Shown: positions 16,414 to 23,893 of the stretch, one piece after another
How positions within the stretch are numbered: the first letter of the stretch is position 1
Layout: every line of letters begins with the position of its first letter
Origin: Hellea sp.
GTDB lineage: Bacteria > Pseudomonadota > Alphaproteobacteria > Caulobacterales > Maricaulaceae
Assembly: GCA_020629135.1 (NCBI GenBank)
Contig: JAHDDX010000021.1
Location: forward strand, 1-38,262
Length of the DNA: 38,262 bases
Direction: 5' to 3'
The notes under the pieces: model-generated
Seen by the model: only the letters and a program-made list of their open reading frames with translations
Databases searched by the model: none
Told to the model about the DNA's origin: nothing
Made by a program: the position numbers and the translations under genes

Positions 16414-17124
16414 TTATTTTCTAATCGGCGTCCAATCGACCGGCGGCAAGGATGTCGGCGGATAGCTGGTTGTCGTCGCTTGAACACAGCTCGTACCATC
16501 CATGCTGCGATAAGATCCGGCCGGACAGTCTGTAACCGTCGAAATACTTGGCGGTGTGTAAATGCTGGTTGTAGACGTTGTCTCAGACTGAACACACATA
16601 GACAATTGGCTATTCCAATAAGACCCGCTTGGGCAATCCGTTGAAGAAATTGAGCTGGTTGTGCTGGTGTAACTCGACGTGTCGACATAGCTCGAACTGG
16701 TTGTTTCAGATTGAACACACATAGAGAGTTGCGAATTCCAATAAGAACCACTTGGGCAATCGGTCGATGTCGCTGTTGAAGTCGTGGTTGAGGCGTAAGA
16801 CGTCGCATTATTATACTGATATTGCTGTTGGACCGGCGGGTAATACATAACCGGCATCATGGGCATACAATTGGCGGTCATAGTCTCTACAGTGCCGTAA
16901 CGTGAGCTCACCGCACCGCCGCTTTCACAGCCTCCGCCATAATATCCTTCTTGGTACTCATAGCCGCCGCCATAACGTCCACTGGAATAGCTCCCGCCGG
17001 ATTCGTAAGCGTCGCCGTAGGAACTGCCATAACGGTCACTGCTATAACCGCCGGAACAGGCGACAAGCGCAAAGCCAGTGGCTCCAAGGCTTAACAATTT
17101 CAAGGATTTGATCATCACAGACAT
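16414..17124 (-). CDS. Small lipoprotein with Gly/Tyr-rich head and Cys-pair repeats
   Basis: This 236-residue protein has a lipoprotein signal ending in FALVAC, lipidated at Cys23. Start ATG 17124 is chosen because AGAGG sits 5-6 bases upstream; ATG 17115 and GTG 17130 are alternatives. The mature protein begins with a Gly/Ser/Tyr-rich stretch (about 24-66), continues with MPMMPVMYYPP and Gln/Tyr, then Thr/Ser-rich linkers between three Cys-pair repeats (DCPSGSYW...SMCVQ). The first two repeats are identical for 24 residues; the third is degenerate. Composition suggests an exposed, low-complexity surface lipoprotein, perhaps structural or adhesive; each repeat could hold one disulfide. Family not recognised. 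A CtrA-type box lies 63 bp upstream of the start. Confidence 0.75.
   Translation of the reverse strand: MSVMIKSLKLLSLGATGFALVACSGGYSSDRYGSSYGDAYESGGSYSSGRYGGGYEYQEGYYGGGCESGGAVSSRYGTVETMTANCMPMMPVMYYPPVQQQYQYNNATSYASTTTSTATSTDCPSGSYWNSQLSMCVQSETTSSSYVDTSSYTSTTSSISSTDCPSGSYWNSQLSMCVQSETTSTTSIYTPPSISTVTDCPAGSYRSMDGTSCVQATTTSYPPTSLPPVDWTPIRK
16465..16767 (-). repeat. Three coding repeats of a 24-residue Cys-pair unit
   Basis: Units lie at 16696-16767, 16573-16644 and 16465-16536. Units one and two encode identical residues (STDCPSGSYW plus NSQLSMCVQSETTS) yet differ at 14 of 72 bases, all synonymous, including two serine codons that changed between TCN and AGY. The third unit keeps the cysteines, DCP.GSY and CVQ but has an altered middle (RSMDGTS). 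Confidence 0.85.
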
Positions 17125-17186
17125 AAGCACCTCTTTGACCCGGTCGAATCGGGCGAATCACATGCTTAAGACCTCGCAAATTGGCG

Positions 17187-17201
17187 TTAATGGCGCGTTA
17201 A
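17187..17201. promoter_or_regulatory. CtrA-type box (TTAA-N7-TTAA)
   Basis: TTAA, seven bases (TGGCGCG), TTAA: an exact match to the CtrA consensus of Caulobacter-like bacteria. More TTAA half-sites follow at about 17211-17220. It is 63 bp upstream of the repeat lipoprotein start (minus strand) and 79 bp upstream of the small plus-strand frame at 17280. Confidence 0.5.
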
Positions 17202-17279
17202 CTGTAAAAATTAACCTTAATTCAGTTCGGGTTCACTTTAACCACCTCAAATTATATGCGGGGCAGAGGTGTGGGGATC

Positions 17280-17369
17280 ATGTTCAAACGTCGCGTATGG
17301 ATGTTAGCCATCGGGTTTTGCCTGTGCCCGGCACAGGCTTTTGCCCACTGGCTTGCCGAACTGATTTAG
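17280..17369 (+). CDS. Possible 29-residue signal-peptide-like small protein
   Basis: ATG to TAG encodes 29 residues with a textbook Sec signal: basic MFKRRV, hydrophobic [10 protein letters not shown], then PAQAFA as a cleavage site, leaving only about seven residues (HWLAELI). A purine-rich GAGGTGTGGGG lies upstream. The stop overlaps the argF stop tail-to-tail by three bases. It may be a true small membrane or exported peptide, or a chance frame. Confidence 0.3.
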   Translation: MFKRRVWMLAIGFCLCPAQAFAHWLAELI

Positions 17370-18295
17370 GCTTCAAAGCACCAGGCAATAATCGCTTTTT
17401 GCGCATGCAGGCGGTTTTCCGCTTCGTCGAACACGACCGATTGCGGGCCGTCAATCACGCTGGCCGTAACTTCCTCGTCCCGATGGGCAGGGAGGCAATG
17501 CAGGAATTTGGCTGAGTTATGGGCCGCCTGCATCAGACGGTCATTGACCTGCCAGTCGGCCAGATCGCGAAGCCGCTCCTTTGGATTGGTATCGCCCATA
17601 GACACAAAACAATCGGCGATGACCACATCTGTATTTTGACAGGCGATCAACGGGTCGTCGATAAGATCAATTTGCGCGCCTGAATTGATCGCGGCCTGAA
17701 CGGTCTGGCCGTTGATTTTATAACCCTCTGGGGAACTGATCCGAAGGCGATATCCAAATTTAGCGGCGGCATTGACGAAACTGATGGCCACATTGTTCCC
17801 GTCTCCGACCCAGGTCAGAGTCATATCGGATAGCTGTCCACCTTGTTCTTCCAGGGTCTGAAGGTCGGCCATGATCTGACAAGGATGGTTATAATCCGTC
17901 AGGCCGTTGATCACGGGAATAGATGCATTATGGGCCAGATTGACCAGGGTCTCATGGGAATTGGCGCGCAGCATAATACCGTCAACAAATCGCGAGAGGA
18001 CTTTGGCGGTGTCTTCTATGGTTTCGCCGCGGCCGATCTGCATGTCGTTGGACGTCGCGGTGATCGAGGTTCCGCCGAGCTGGCGCATGGCCATGTCAAA
18101 AGAAAACCGGGTCCGGGTTGAGTTCTTCTCAAATATCATGGCCAGGGTTTCGCCCTTGAACGGGGCGTCAACGTCGGGGCGGCCTTTGGGCTGACCTGTG
18201 CGGGCCGCTTTGCGCCGATGGGCCTCGTCTAAAATGCTGCGTAATTCACTGGCCGGTATATCCGCCAGAGATAAAAAATGTTTTGGACCCGCCAT
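17366..18295 (-). CDS. argF: Ornithine carbamoyltransferase
   Basis: ArgF joins carbamoyl phosphate and ornithine to give citrulline in arginine synthesis. The carbamoyl-phosphate loop is S-T-R-T-R at 59-63 ([11 protein letters not shown]), NHPCQ is at 136-140, SMGD at 232-235 and the catalytic-cysteine motif HCLPAHR at 266-272. Length (309 aa) is normal. The product begins [14 protein letters not shown], which matches the family start. In many alphaproteobacteria argF follows argD directly on the same strand. Here both are on the minus strand but 738 bp apart, with a repeat-flanked nuclease gene of the opposite orientation between them. argF therefore needs its own promoter or read-through. 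Confidence 0.97.
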   Translation of the reverse strand: MAGPKHFLSLADIPASELRSILDEAHRRKAARTGQPKGRPDVDAPFKGETLAMIFEKNSTRTRFSFDMAMRQLGGTSITATSNDMQIGRGETIEDTAKVLSRFVDGIMLRANSHETLVNLAHNASIPVINGLTDYNHPCQIMADLQTLEEQGGQLSDMTLTWVGDGNNVAISFVNAAAKFGYRLRISSPEGYKINGQTVQAAINSGAQIDLIDDPLIACQNTDVVIADCFVSMGDTNPKERLRDLADWQVNDRLMQAAHNSAKFLHCLPAHRDEEVTASVIDGPQSVVFDEAENRLHAQKAIIAWCFEA

Positions 18296-18432
18296 GACAG
18301 CCTCTTTTTCCCAAAAGAGGGGGTTTAGCGGATCAGGATGAAGAATTTAAGAAAAAAGTGAGTTATTGACGTTCGCTGGATTACACGGGCGAAAAATAAA
18401 TCCTGTTCGATCAATGAATGCTAATGTTACCT

Positions 18433-18559
18433 AGATTCTGGCTTTCATTGGCATGCACGGATTGGGGTTATGTTCCTAGGTGTCGCGTCCGAATTTTGGC
18501 GACGGAAAACAAGGCCCCACGGCGAACCCTTCCCGTGCATCCTGACGAAAGTCAGGATC
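18433..18559. repeat. Direct repeat, copy A (left flank of the GIY-YIG gene)
   Basis: This 127-bp unit aligns end to end with copy B at 18872-18998, with a few single-base gaps and numerous substitutions. Conserved blocks include TGCACGG, CGTCCGAATT, AAACAAGGCCCCA and TGCATCCTGACGAAAGTCAG. Its right end is an intact hairpin (18539-18558: 8-bp stem, GAAA loop). The left-end hairpin seen in copy B is decayed here. Confidence 0.88.
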
Positions 18560-18582
18560 TGTGATATTCAATCTTTGGAGCT

Positions 18583-18870
18583 ATGTTTTACGTATATATG
18601 ATAACTAACAAACCATGCGGGACCTTATATATTGGTCAAACCGATGATCTAGCTCGACGGATTTTAGAACATAAAGAAAAACTCCGGTCCGGCTTCGCGA
18701 CCCGGTACAATCTTTCTATCCTGGTATGGTATGAAAGCTACCCGACACGTAGTGAAGCCTTTGTTCGGGAACGGCGACTTAAGAATTGGAAGCGAGCATG
18801 GAAACTTGAGTTGATCGAAAAGACTAATCCGAAATGGGCGGACTTGTCGAATGAACTGTCTTTCATGTGA
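18583..18870 (+). CDS. Small GIY-YIG nuclease-like protein
   Basis: This is a 95-residue single-domain protein of the UvrC/YhbQ-like GIY-YIG superfamily. Signature elements: FYVYMITNK (the GIY equivalent, YVY), TLYIGQTDDLARRILEHK (the YIG equivalent plus catalytic arginine) and the downstream EAFVRERRLKNWKRAWKLELIE, which supplies the metal-binding glutamate. All expected catalytic positions appear to be kept. The family makes single-strand nicks or cleavage in DNA; the role of these stand-alone forms is not settled. It is on the opposite strand to argD and argF and starts 24 bp after repeat copy A, while copy B begins two bases after its stop. It therefore fills the space between the two repeats almost exactly. 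Confidence 0.92.
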   Translation: MFYVYMITNKPCGTLYIGQTDDLARRILEHKEKLRSGFATRYNLSILVWYESYPTRSEAFVRERRLKNWKRAWKLELIEKTNPKWADLSNELSFM

Positions 18871-18871
18871 G

Positions 18872-18998
18872 AGATTCCGGCTTTCGCCGGAATGCACGGG
18901 TTAGGGGTTTTACTCTCAGGCGTCACGTCCGAATTCTGGAGTTGGCAAACAAGGCCCCATAACAAACCTTCCAATGCATCCTGACGAAAGTCAGGATC
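18872..18998. repeat. Direct repeat, copy B (right flank of the GIY-YIG gene)
   Basis: This 127-bp unit has both end hairpins intact. Left: ATTCCGGC / GCCGGAAT around TTTC at 18874-18893. Right: ATCCTGAC / GTCAGGAT around GAAA at 18978-18997. It begins one base past the nuclease stop codon. Paired hairpins at the ends of a short non-coding unit resemble REP/REPIN-like or MITE-like elements. No T run follows either hairpin, so they are not ordinary terminators. Confidence 0.88.
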
Positions 18999-19033
18999 CA
19001 TCGAGCTTATCTAGGGGGCGATTTTAAGTGCTA

Positions 19034-20239
19034 CTAGCCTTTAAAATCATCCAGGCTTTGCGCGTCTTTGAAACACGCGCGCAAAATACCGACCGCTTCA
19101 CGGACGTGATCTTCATTAATGATCAGCGGCGGGGCCATGCGCAGAACATTGTCTCCAGCGGATCCGGCCAGCAGGCCTTTGCTGAGCGCGTTTTTACGCA
19201 CAGCAAGCGCGGGTTTTTTGAGGCGCATGCCAATTAACAATCCCTTGCCGCGAATCTCATCGACCACATCCGGGAACTCGTCCTTAAGGCTTTCAAATTG
19301 CTGTTTCAGGAAATTAGATGTCTTGACCACATTTTCCAAAAAACCGTCTTCGGTCATGATGTCAAAAACCGCTTTGCCAGCGGCCATGGCCATCGGGTTG
19401 CCGCCATAGGTGGACCCATGTGTACCGGGCACCATGACACTAGCGATTTCTTCGCGAGCGATGCAGGCGCCGAGCGGGAAGCCGCCGCCAATGCCTTTGG
19501 CCGAGGCCATAATGTCGGGATCCGCGCCGCCATCTGCCCATTGGTGGGCAAACAACTTACCGGTCCGTCCGGCCCCGCACTGAACTTCATCATAAATCAA
19601 AAGTGTTCCGTTATCAGAGCATTGCTGACGCACTTTCTTGAGAAGATCAATTGGCACGGGCCGCAGACCGCCTTCGCCTTGAACCGGTTCAAACAACACA
19701 GCGGCCGTTTTATCAGACAAGTGGTTTTCGAGATTTTCAAGCTCTGAAAAATCAAGATGGGTAAAGCCCGGAATGGCCGGGCCAAATCCTTTGAGATATT
19801 TTGGATTGCCACCCGCATTGATCGTACCAAAAGTCCGGCCGTGAAACGCGCCGGTAAAGGTGATGATCTCATAGCGCTCAGTATCGCCCTGATCATAATG
19901 GTAACGCCGTGCGGTTTTCATGGCGCATTCCACGGCCTCGGCCCCAGAATTGGTGAAAAACACTTTTCCGGCCCAGCCCAGCGCATCGCAATAACGATCC
20001 GCCAATTCATACTGACCTTGAATGCGAAACATATTCGAGAGGTGCCAAAGCTTATCGGCCTGGTCCTTAACCGCATTAATCAGGGTCTCATTGCCGTGTC
20101 CCAGGCCCGAGACTGCAATACCGGCGATGAAGTCGAGATATTTGTCACCGTCCTCGGTGAATAGATAGGCGCCTTCGCCGCGGACAAATTCCTGCGCTGG
20201 TGGGGCATAGCAGTCGTAAAGATGATCACCTTGGGCCAT
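19034..20239 (-). CDS. argD: Acetylornithine aminotransferase family (class III PLP)
   Basis: ArgD transfers the amino group to N-acetylglutamate semialdehyde in arginine synthesis, and in many bacteria also serves as succinyldiaminopimelate aminotransferase. The PLP lysine is Lys248 in SAKGIGGGFPLGA. Asp217 in DEVQCGAGRTG holds the PLP ring nitrogen, and NSGAEAVE (97-104) and FHGRTFG (132-138) are conserved PLP and substrate motifs. Length (401 aa) is normal. It lies 12 bp after the ABC permease gene on the same strand, suggesting cotranscription. argF, its usual follower, is downstream beyond the GIY-YIG cassette. The dapF gene also in this window makes a second, lysine-branch role plausible but not shown. 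Confidence 0.95.
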   Translation of the reverse strand: MAQGDHLYDCYAPPAQEFVRGEGAYLFTEDGDKYLDFIAGIAVSGLGHGNETLINAVKDQADKLWHLSNMFRIQGQYELADRYCDALGWAGKVFFTNSGAEAVECAMKTARRYHYDQGDTERYEIITFTGAFHGRTFGTINAGGNPKYLKGFGPAIPGFTHLDFSELENLENHLSDKTAAVLFEPVQGEGGLRPVPIDLLKKVRQQCSDNGTLLIYDEVQCGAGRTGKLFAHQWADGGADPDIMASAKGIGGGFPLGACIAREEIASVMVPGTHGSTYGGNPMAMAAGKAVFDIMTEDGFLENVVKTSNFLKQQFESLKDEFPDVVDEIRGKGLLIGMRLKKPALAVRKNALSKGLLAGSAGDNVLRMAPPLIINEDHVREAVGILRACFKDAQSLDDFKG

Positions 20240-20251
20240 GATAAATTCCTT

Positions 20252-21076
20252 TTAAGCTTTAAGGCGCCAGCCGGTCTTGAGGACCCGCAGGACAATGAGC
20301 AGAAGACTAATATTGATCAGTGCGATTAAAACAACACCGATTGTGAGATTGCTTTCGCGGACACCGCTAAACCCGTAACGAAACCCGTCTATCAGGTAAA
20401 ATAGCGGATTGACCCGCATCAGGCTTTGGAAAAACTCTGGCAGGCCGTGAATAGAATAAAATGTGCCGGACAAGAAAGAAAGCGGCAGGATAATAAACTG
20501 ATTGACGACCGCCAATTGGTCGAACTTCTCAGCCCAGATGCCGGATAAAATACCAACCATGGACATCATCAAAGCGGCCGACAGGCCAAAATAAAACAAC
20601 GCCCACCACTGCGCGGGCCACATGCTTTGCCCCGCATAAATCGCAAATAAAGAAAGACCAATGGTTGTGGCGATGGCGACCAGAACCCCGCGGGTCATGC
20701 CGCCTCCGATATAACCAATGGCGAGCTCAAGATAAGACAAAGGTGGCATCAACACATCTATGATGGAGCCCATCAACTTACCGGTCATAATCGACGAACT
20801 GGTATTGGCGGAGGCGTTGTTTAAAATGCCCAGCATAATCAGGCCCGGAATCAAAAAGGCGATAAATGCGCCGGATCCGCCGCCGCGCATTTCCGCAAAG
20901 GCCAAAACAAAGACCGTCATGTAAAGCAGGTTGGAAACGATCGGCGCCAATAGGGTCTGTGGCCAGACCCGCATGAAACGCTTGACCTCTTTGGCATAGA
21001 GCGTCCACAGGCCGAGACCATTAAAACGACCAAACTCCCGAATGCCGGGCGGGGTATTTTGGGACGATAGTTCCAT
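20252..21076 (-). CDS. ABC-2 type transporter permease
   Basis: The 274-residue protein has six hydrophobic segments in the ABC-2 pattern: an amphipathic start (LWTLYAKEVKRFMRVWPQTLLAPI), TM1 (NLLYMTVFVLAFA), TM2 (FIAFLIPGLIMLGILNNA), then segments around residues 125-145, 155-180, 190-215 and 235-265. The family signature is clear in FIILPLSFLSGTFYSIHGLP and LMRVNPLFYLIDGFRYGFSG, as in NodJ/DrrB-type exporters of polysaccharide, lipid or drug. No ATP-binding subunit is in the window, so it must pair with one encoded elsewhere. It is 12 bp upstream of argD. Substrate unknown. Confidence 0.9.
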   Translation of the reverse strand: MELSSQNTPPGIREFGRFNGLGLWTLYAKEVKRFMRVWPQTLLAPIVSNLLYMTVFVLAFAEMRGGGSGAFIAFLIPGLIMLGILNNASANTSSSIMTGKLMGSIIDVLMPPLSYLELAIGYIGGGMTRGVLVAIATTIGLSLFAIYAGQSMWPAQWWALFYFGLSAALMMSMVGILSGIWAEKFDQLAVVNQFIILPLSFLSGTFYSIHGLPEFFQSLMRVNPLFYLIDGFRYGFSGVRESNLTIGVVLIALINISLLLIVLRVLKTGWRLKA

Positions 21077-21155
21077 TGGCCCCCGCTATCACGCCCCTTC
21101 GCGCACGCCAAGTCTTGAGATAGGGCGTTTTAGGGAAAAATTTTGCGTTTGGCGC

Positions 21156-21902
21156 TTATGAAATGCATGCCGTTAGAACATGTAAGGGCAATCGAAACTT
21201 TCGCGGCGCGTCTCCTAATGTTTTTAGGGCTGCTTCTTCGATTTTATTCAGTTGAAACGCCTGACCGTCCTGGCGCGCACGGTTATGGGCAGACCAGGTT
21301 CGCATATAGGCGGAAATGCGAGCCGGATTCCAGTTTAGCTCACAGGCAAATTCCGGCGTGTCTATTATCTCAAACGGAATACTCACGGTTTCTTTGTTAT
21401 AGCCAGCCCAGCTCAACCGGTTGCCGTCCGACCAATAGGGATCAACGATATCGAGGACGGGTTGGATCAGCTGTTCATTTGTTTGAATGTCCGTTTCTAC
21501 CCGGTGATAAGTCCAGGCACAGAACACCGCCCCCGGTTTGGCTACCCGTTTGACTTCGGGCCAGAACATTTCGAAATCAAACCAGTGCAGGGCGGTCGCA
21601 ACGGTGATCGCATCGACAGAATTATCCGGAAGGCCGGATTGATGCGCAGGATTTGCGACATAGCTAATATTGGGGTGTTGGACGGCCTGGGCCAATTGGG
21701 CTGGATCGATATCGGTAGCGTGCACATTATTGAAACGCTCAACGAGCGCGCGGGCGGCTTGGCCAGACCCTGTGCCGACATCCCAGACCAGGTCTGAACC
21801 TGGCGTTTGCCCTGCGATCCAATCAAAAAGTGCAGCCGGATAAGACGGTCGATCGGCAGCATAGGCCTGAGCTTCGGTTCCAAATGACGTCGCGTTTTTC
21901 AT
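21156..21902 (-). CDS. Class I SAM-dependent methyltransferase
   Basis: The 248-residue cytosolic enzyme has a Rossmann-type SAM fold. Motif I is VWDVGTGSGQAA (39-50), the post-I acidic residue is in HATDIDPAQL, motif II lies around SVDAITVATALHWFD, and motif III is VAKPGAVFCAW. The N-terminus SFGTEAQAYAADRPSYP matches the Methyltransf_11 family. In this family the ALHWFD form is often found in proteins annotated as trans-aconitate-type or small-molecule methyltransferases. The real acceptor cannot be read from the sequence. It is separated by 79 bp from the ABC permease gene and diverges from the GST gene. Confidence 0.88.
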   Translation of the reverse strand: MKNATSFGTEAQAYAADRPSYPAALFDWIAGQTPGSDLVWDVGTGSGQAARALVERFNNVHATDIDPAQLAQAVQHPNISYVANPAHQSGLPDNSVDAITVATALHWFDFEMFWPEVKRVAKPGAVFCAWTYHRVETDIQTNEQLIQPVLDIVDPYWSDGNRLSWAGYNKETVSIPFEIIDTPEFACELNWNPARISAYMRTWSAHNRARQDGQAFQLNKIEEAALKTLGDAPRKFRLPLHVLTACIS

Positions 21903-22020
21903 CTTTAAAAAGCTTACATGGTCATGTCTTTGAAAGACAAGACATGTTTCAGAAAATCGGACTTAATCCATAATTCAGAAAAAGTTTCGATTTATCGGCT
22001 ATCAAGGTTATGACACGGCA

Positions 22021-22761
22021 ATGATCACCTTATACCAGTTTCCCCATTCCCATTTCAGCGAAAAAGTGCGCTGGGCGCTTAGATATAAAGGACTGGATTT
22101 TGAGGTCGTCAATCTGCCGCGCGGGCCCCATGAAAAATTCGCGCAGGAGCGCGGCCTGCCGGATACGTCGGTTCCGATCATCAAAGACGGAGATAAGATC
22201 TTGCAGGGATCCAGCGCGATCATTTCATACCTAGACAAAACCTATCCTGCGCGCTCCCTAACCCCATCCGACCCGGATGTGGCGCGAGACATATTGGAAT
22301 TTGAAACGCAAATGGATTTCGCCCTCGGGCATCATGGGCGACGTTATGTTTATTCCATTTTCTTAAAGCACCCGCAGTTAATTAAAGATCTGTTTCTGGG
22401 ACATGCCAATCCGCTTTTGCGCCTGGCTTTTCCATTGTTGTTTCCAGCGATCAAAACGAAGATCGCGAACAAGCTTGAGCTGACACCTGATGCAACCGCC
22501 GAGTCGCGCGAGATTCTGCAAGGTGGGCTGAACCAGCTTAATCGGCGTCTTGAGGACCGCGCGTTTGTATTTGGAAATAGTTTGACCCGTGCTGATATAT
22601 CGGCGGCGGCGTTGACGTCGATTTTTACCTGGCCGGATGAGCATGATTTTAACTACGCAGCTTTTGGTCCTCCGCCTGAGGAGATGACGGTGTTTCGGGA
22701 CGATTTAAAATCCCAACCATTTTTTAATTGGGCGTTGGAGCTCTACCGGAACTACCGCTGA
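22021..22761 (+). CDS. Glutathione S-transferase family protein
   Basis: The 246-residue protein has an N-terminal thioredoxin-like GSH domain: MITLYQFPHSHFSEKVRWAL (catalytic Ser or His position near residues 9-13), SVPIIKDGDKILQGSSAIISYLDK with the cis-Pro and Gln-x-Ser-x-Ala glutathione contacts. The C-terminal helical domain (about 95-246) contains the capping-box-like NSLTRADISAAAL. It is longer than the roughly 200-residue standard because of an insert between the domains. No cysteine is at the catalytic start, so Ser/Tyr-type chemistry or a non-enzymatic role is likely. It is followed by a fatty acid desaturase on the same strand, 82 bp on. Confidence 0.9.
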   Translation: MITLYQFPHSHFSEKVRWALRYKGLDFEVVNLPRGPHEKFAQERGLPDTSVPIIKDGDKILQGSSAIISYLDKTYPARSLTPSDPDVARDILEFETQMDFALGHHGRRYVYSIFLKHPQLIKDLFLGHANPLLRLAFPLLFPAIKTKIANKLELTPDATAESREILQGGLNQLNRRLEDRAFVFGNSLTRADISAAALTSIFTWPDEHDFNYAAFGPPPEEMTVFRDDLKSQPFFNWALELYRNYR

Positions 22762-22843
22762 TATTACCTGTTCTATATACGTCTCGTTAATAAAATCGAC
22801 GTTAGACCATTGGGACAGAAATTGAATATGGGACAGGGAAAAC

Positions 22844-23848
22844 ATGGCACGTACAGCAGATAGTTGGTTTCAACGATTGGCGCCTTATCGCCAGGCGGTA
22901 AACAGCCGGGCCTATATTGAACTTGCGATCACGCTCCTGCCGTTTCTGGCACTTTGGGCCGGGATATGGGCTCTGGTTCAGGCCGGGCATTATTGGGCTT
23001 TGATAGGGTGTATTCCGGCGGGTGGCCTGCTTGTGCGTTTGTTTATTATTCAACATGATTGCGGACACCAATCCATGTTCTCATCCCGCAGGGTCAATGA
23101 CTGGATCGGGCGCTTACTCGGCATATTGACTCTGACGCCTTATGATCATTGGAAACGTCATCATGCGCTTCATCATGCAGGTTCGGGCAATCTCGACCGT
23201 CGCGGGATCGGTGATGATATAATCACCATGACTGTCGAAGAATATCAGGCGGCCTCGCGCTGGTCCCGGTTTAAATACAGACTATATCGTCACCCGGTTG
23301 TCATGTTTGGTCTGGGACCGGCCTATGTATTTTTTCTGGTCAATCGATTGCCGTTTGGATCCATGAAAGACGGGATCAAGCCCTGGGCCAGTACCTTGCT
23401 GACCAATCTCGGTATCGCGGCGCTTTATGGCCTGATGATCTGGCTTGTGGGTTGGAAGTTTTTTGTCATGATCCAAATCCCATCCGTGCTCGTCGCCGCA
23501 ACAATCGGTGTCTGGATGTTTTATGTGCAGCACCAATTTGATGAAACCCATTGGTCGCGCACAGGCGAATGGGACCGGGAATATGCAGCGCTGCGCGGCA
23601 GTTCCTATTATGATCTTCCGCCCGTTCTGATGTGGATCACCGGGAATATCGGCGCCCATCACATTCATCATCTATCTTCAAAAATCCCGTTTTACCACCT
23701 GCCTAAAATCCTGAAATCTCATCCGGAATTAAAAACAATTGGTCGGCTGACATTTTGGAAAAGCCTGAAATGTGCCGAGCTCGCTTTGTGGTGTGAACAA
23801 ACCCGGCGCATGGTTAGTTTTCGGATGGCCCGGGCCGAGGCCTGTTAA
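22844..23848 (+). CDS. Membrane fatty acid desaturase
   Basis: This di-iron membrane desaturase introduces double bonds into lipid acyl chains. All three histidine boxes are present: HDCGH (71-75), HHALHH (106-111) and HHIHH (272-276). Four main hydrophobic segments flank them (about 25-70, 138-160, 175-205 and 210-235). Length (334 aa) suits the DesA-type bacterial family. The start ATG 22844 is preceded by GGGACAGGGAAAAC. Downstream, 45 bp on, is a Pr6Pr-type membrane protein on the same strand. The likely role is adjustment of membrane fluidity, for example in the cold, but no regulatory site was identified. Confidence 0.95.
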   Translation: MARTADSWFQRLAPYRQAVNSRAYIELAITLLPFLALWAGIWALVQAGHYWALIGCIPAGGLLVRLFIIQHDCGHQSMFSSRRVNDWIGRLLGILTLTPYDHWKRHHALHHAGSGNLDRRGIGDDIITMTVEEYQAASRWSRFKYRLYRHPVVMFGLGPAYVFFLVNRLPFGSMKDGIKPWASTLLTNLGIAALYGLMIWLVGWKFFVMIQIPSVLVAATIGVWMFYVQHQFDETHWSRTGEWDREYAALRGSSYYDLPPVLMWITGNIGAHHIHHLSSKIPFYHLPKILKSHPELKTIGRLTFWKSLKCAELALWCEQTRRMVSFRMARAEAC

Positions 23849-23893
23849 GAGCGCCATCTGGACAATTCATCCATCGCCGCCTAATTCCGTTTT

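Larger units (their letters stand above)
18433..18998. mobile_element. Possible repeat-flanked GIY-YIG cassette inserted between argD and argF
   Basis: The unit is copy A, a GIY-YIG nuclease gene and copy B, 566 bp in all. It interrupts an expected argD-argF pair, in opposite orientation to both. No target-site duplication was identified. That it moves, and that the nuclease acts on the repeats, is inference. Confidence 0.55.

Noticed and set aside
16341-16808. N-terminal extension of the MarR frame by about 156 residues
   Set aside because: The extension is the shadow of the repeat lipoprotein gene in another frame of the same strand and shows no domain; the promoter and operator sit just before ATG 16340.
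18433-18998. CRISPR array or insertion sequence
   Set aside because: There are only two long repeats, no regular spacers, no transposase and no terminal inverted repeats; a repeat-flanked nuclease cassette describes it better.
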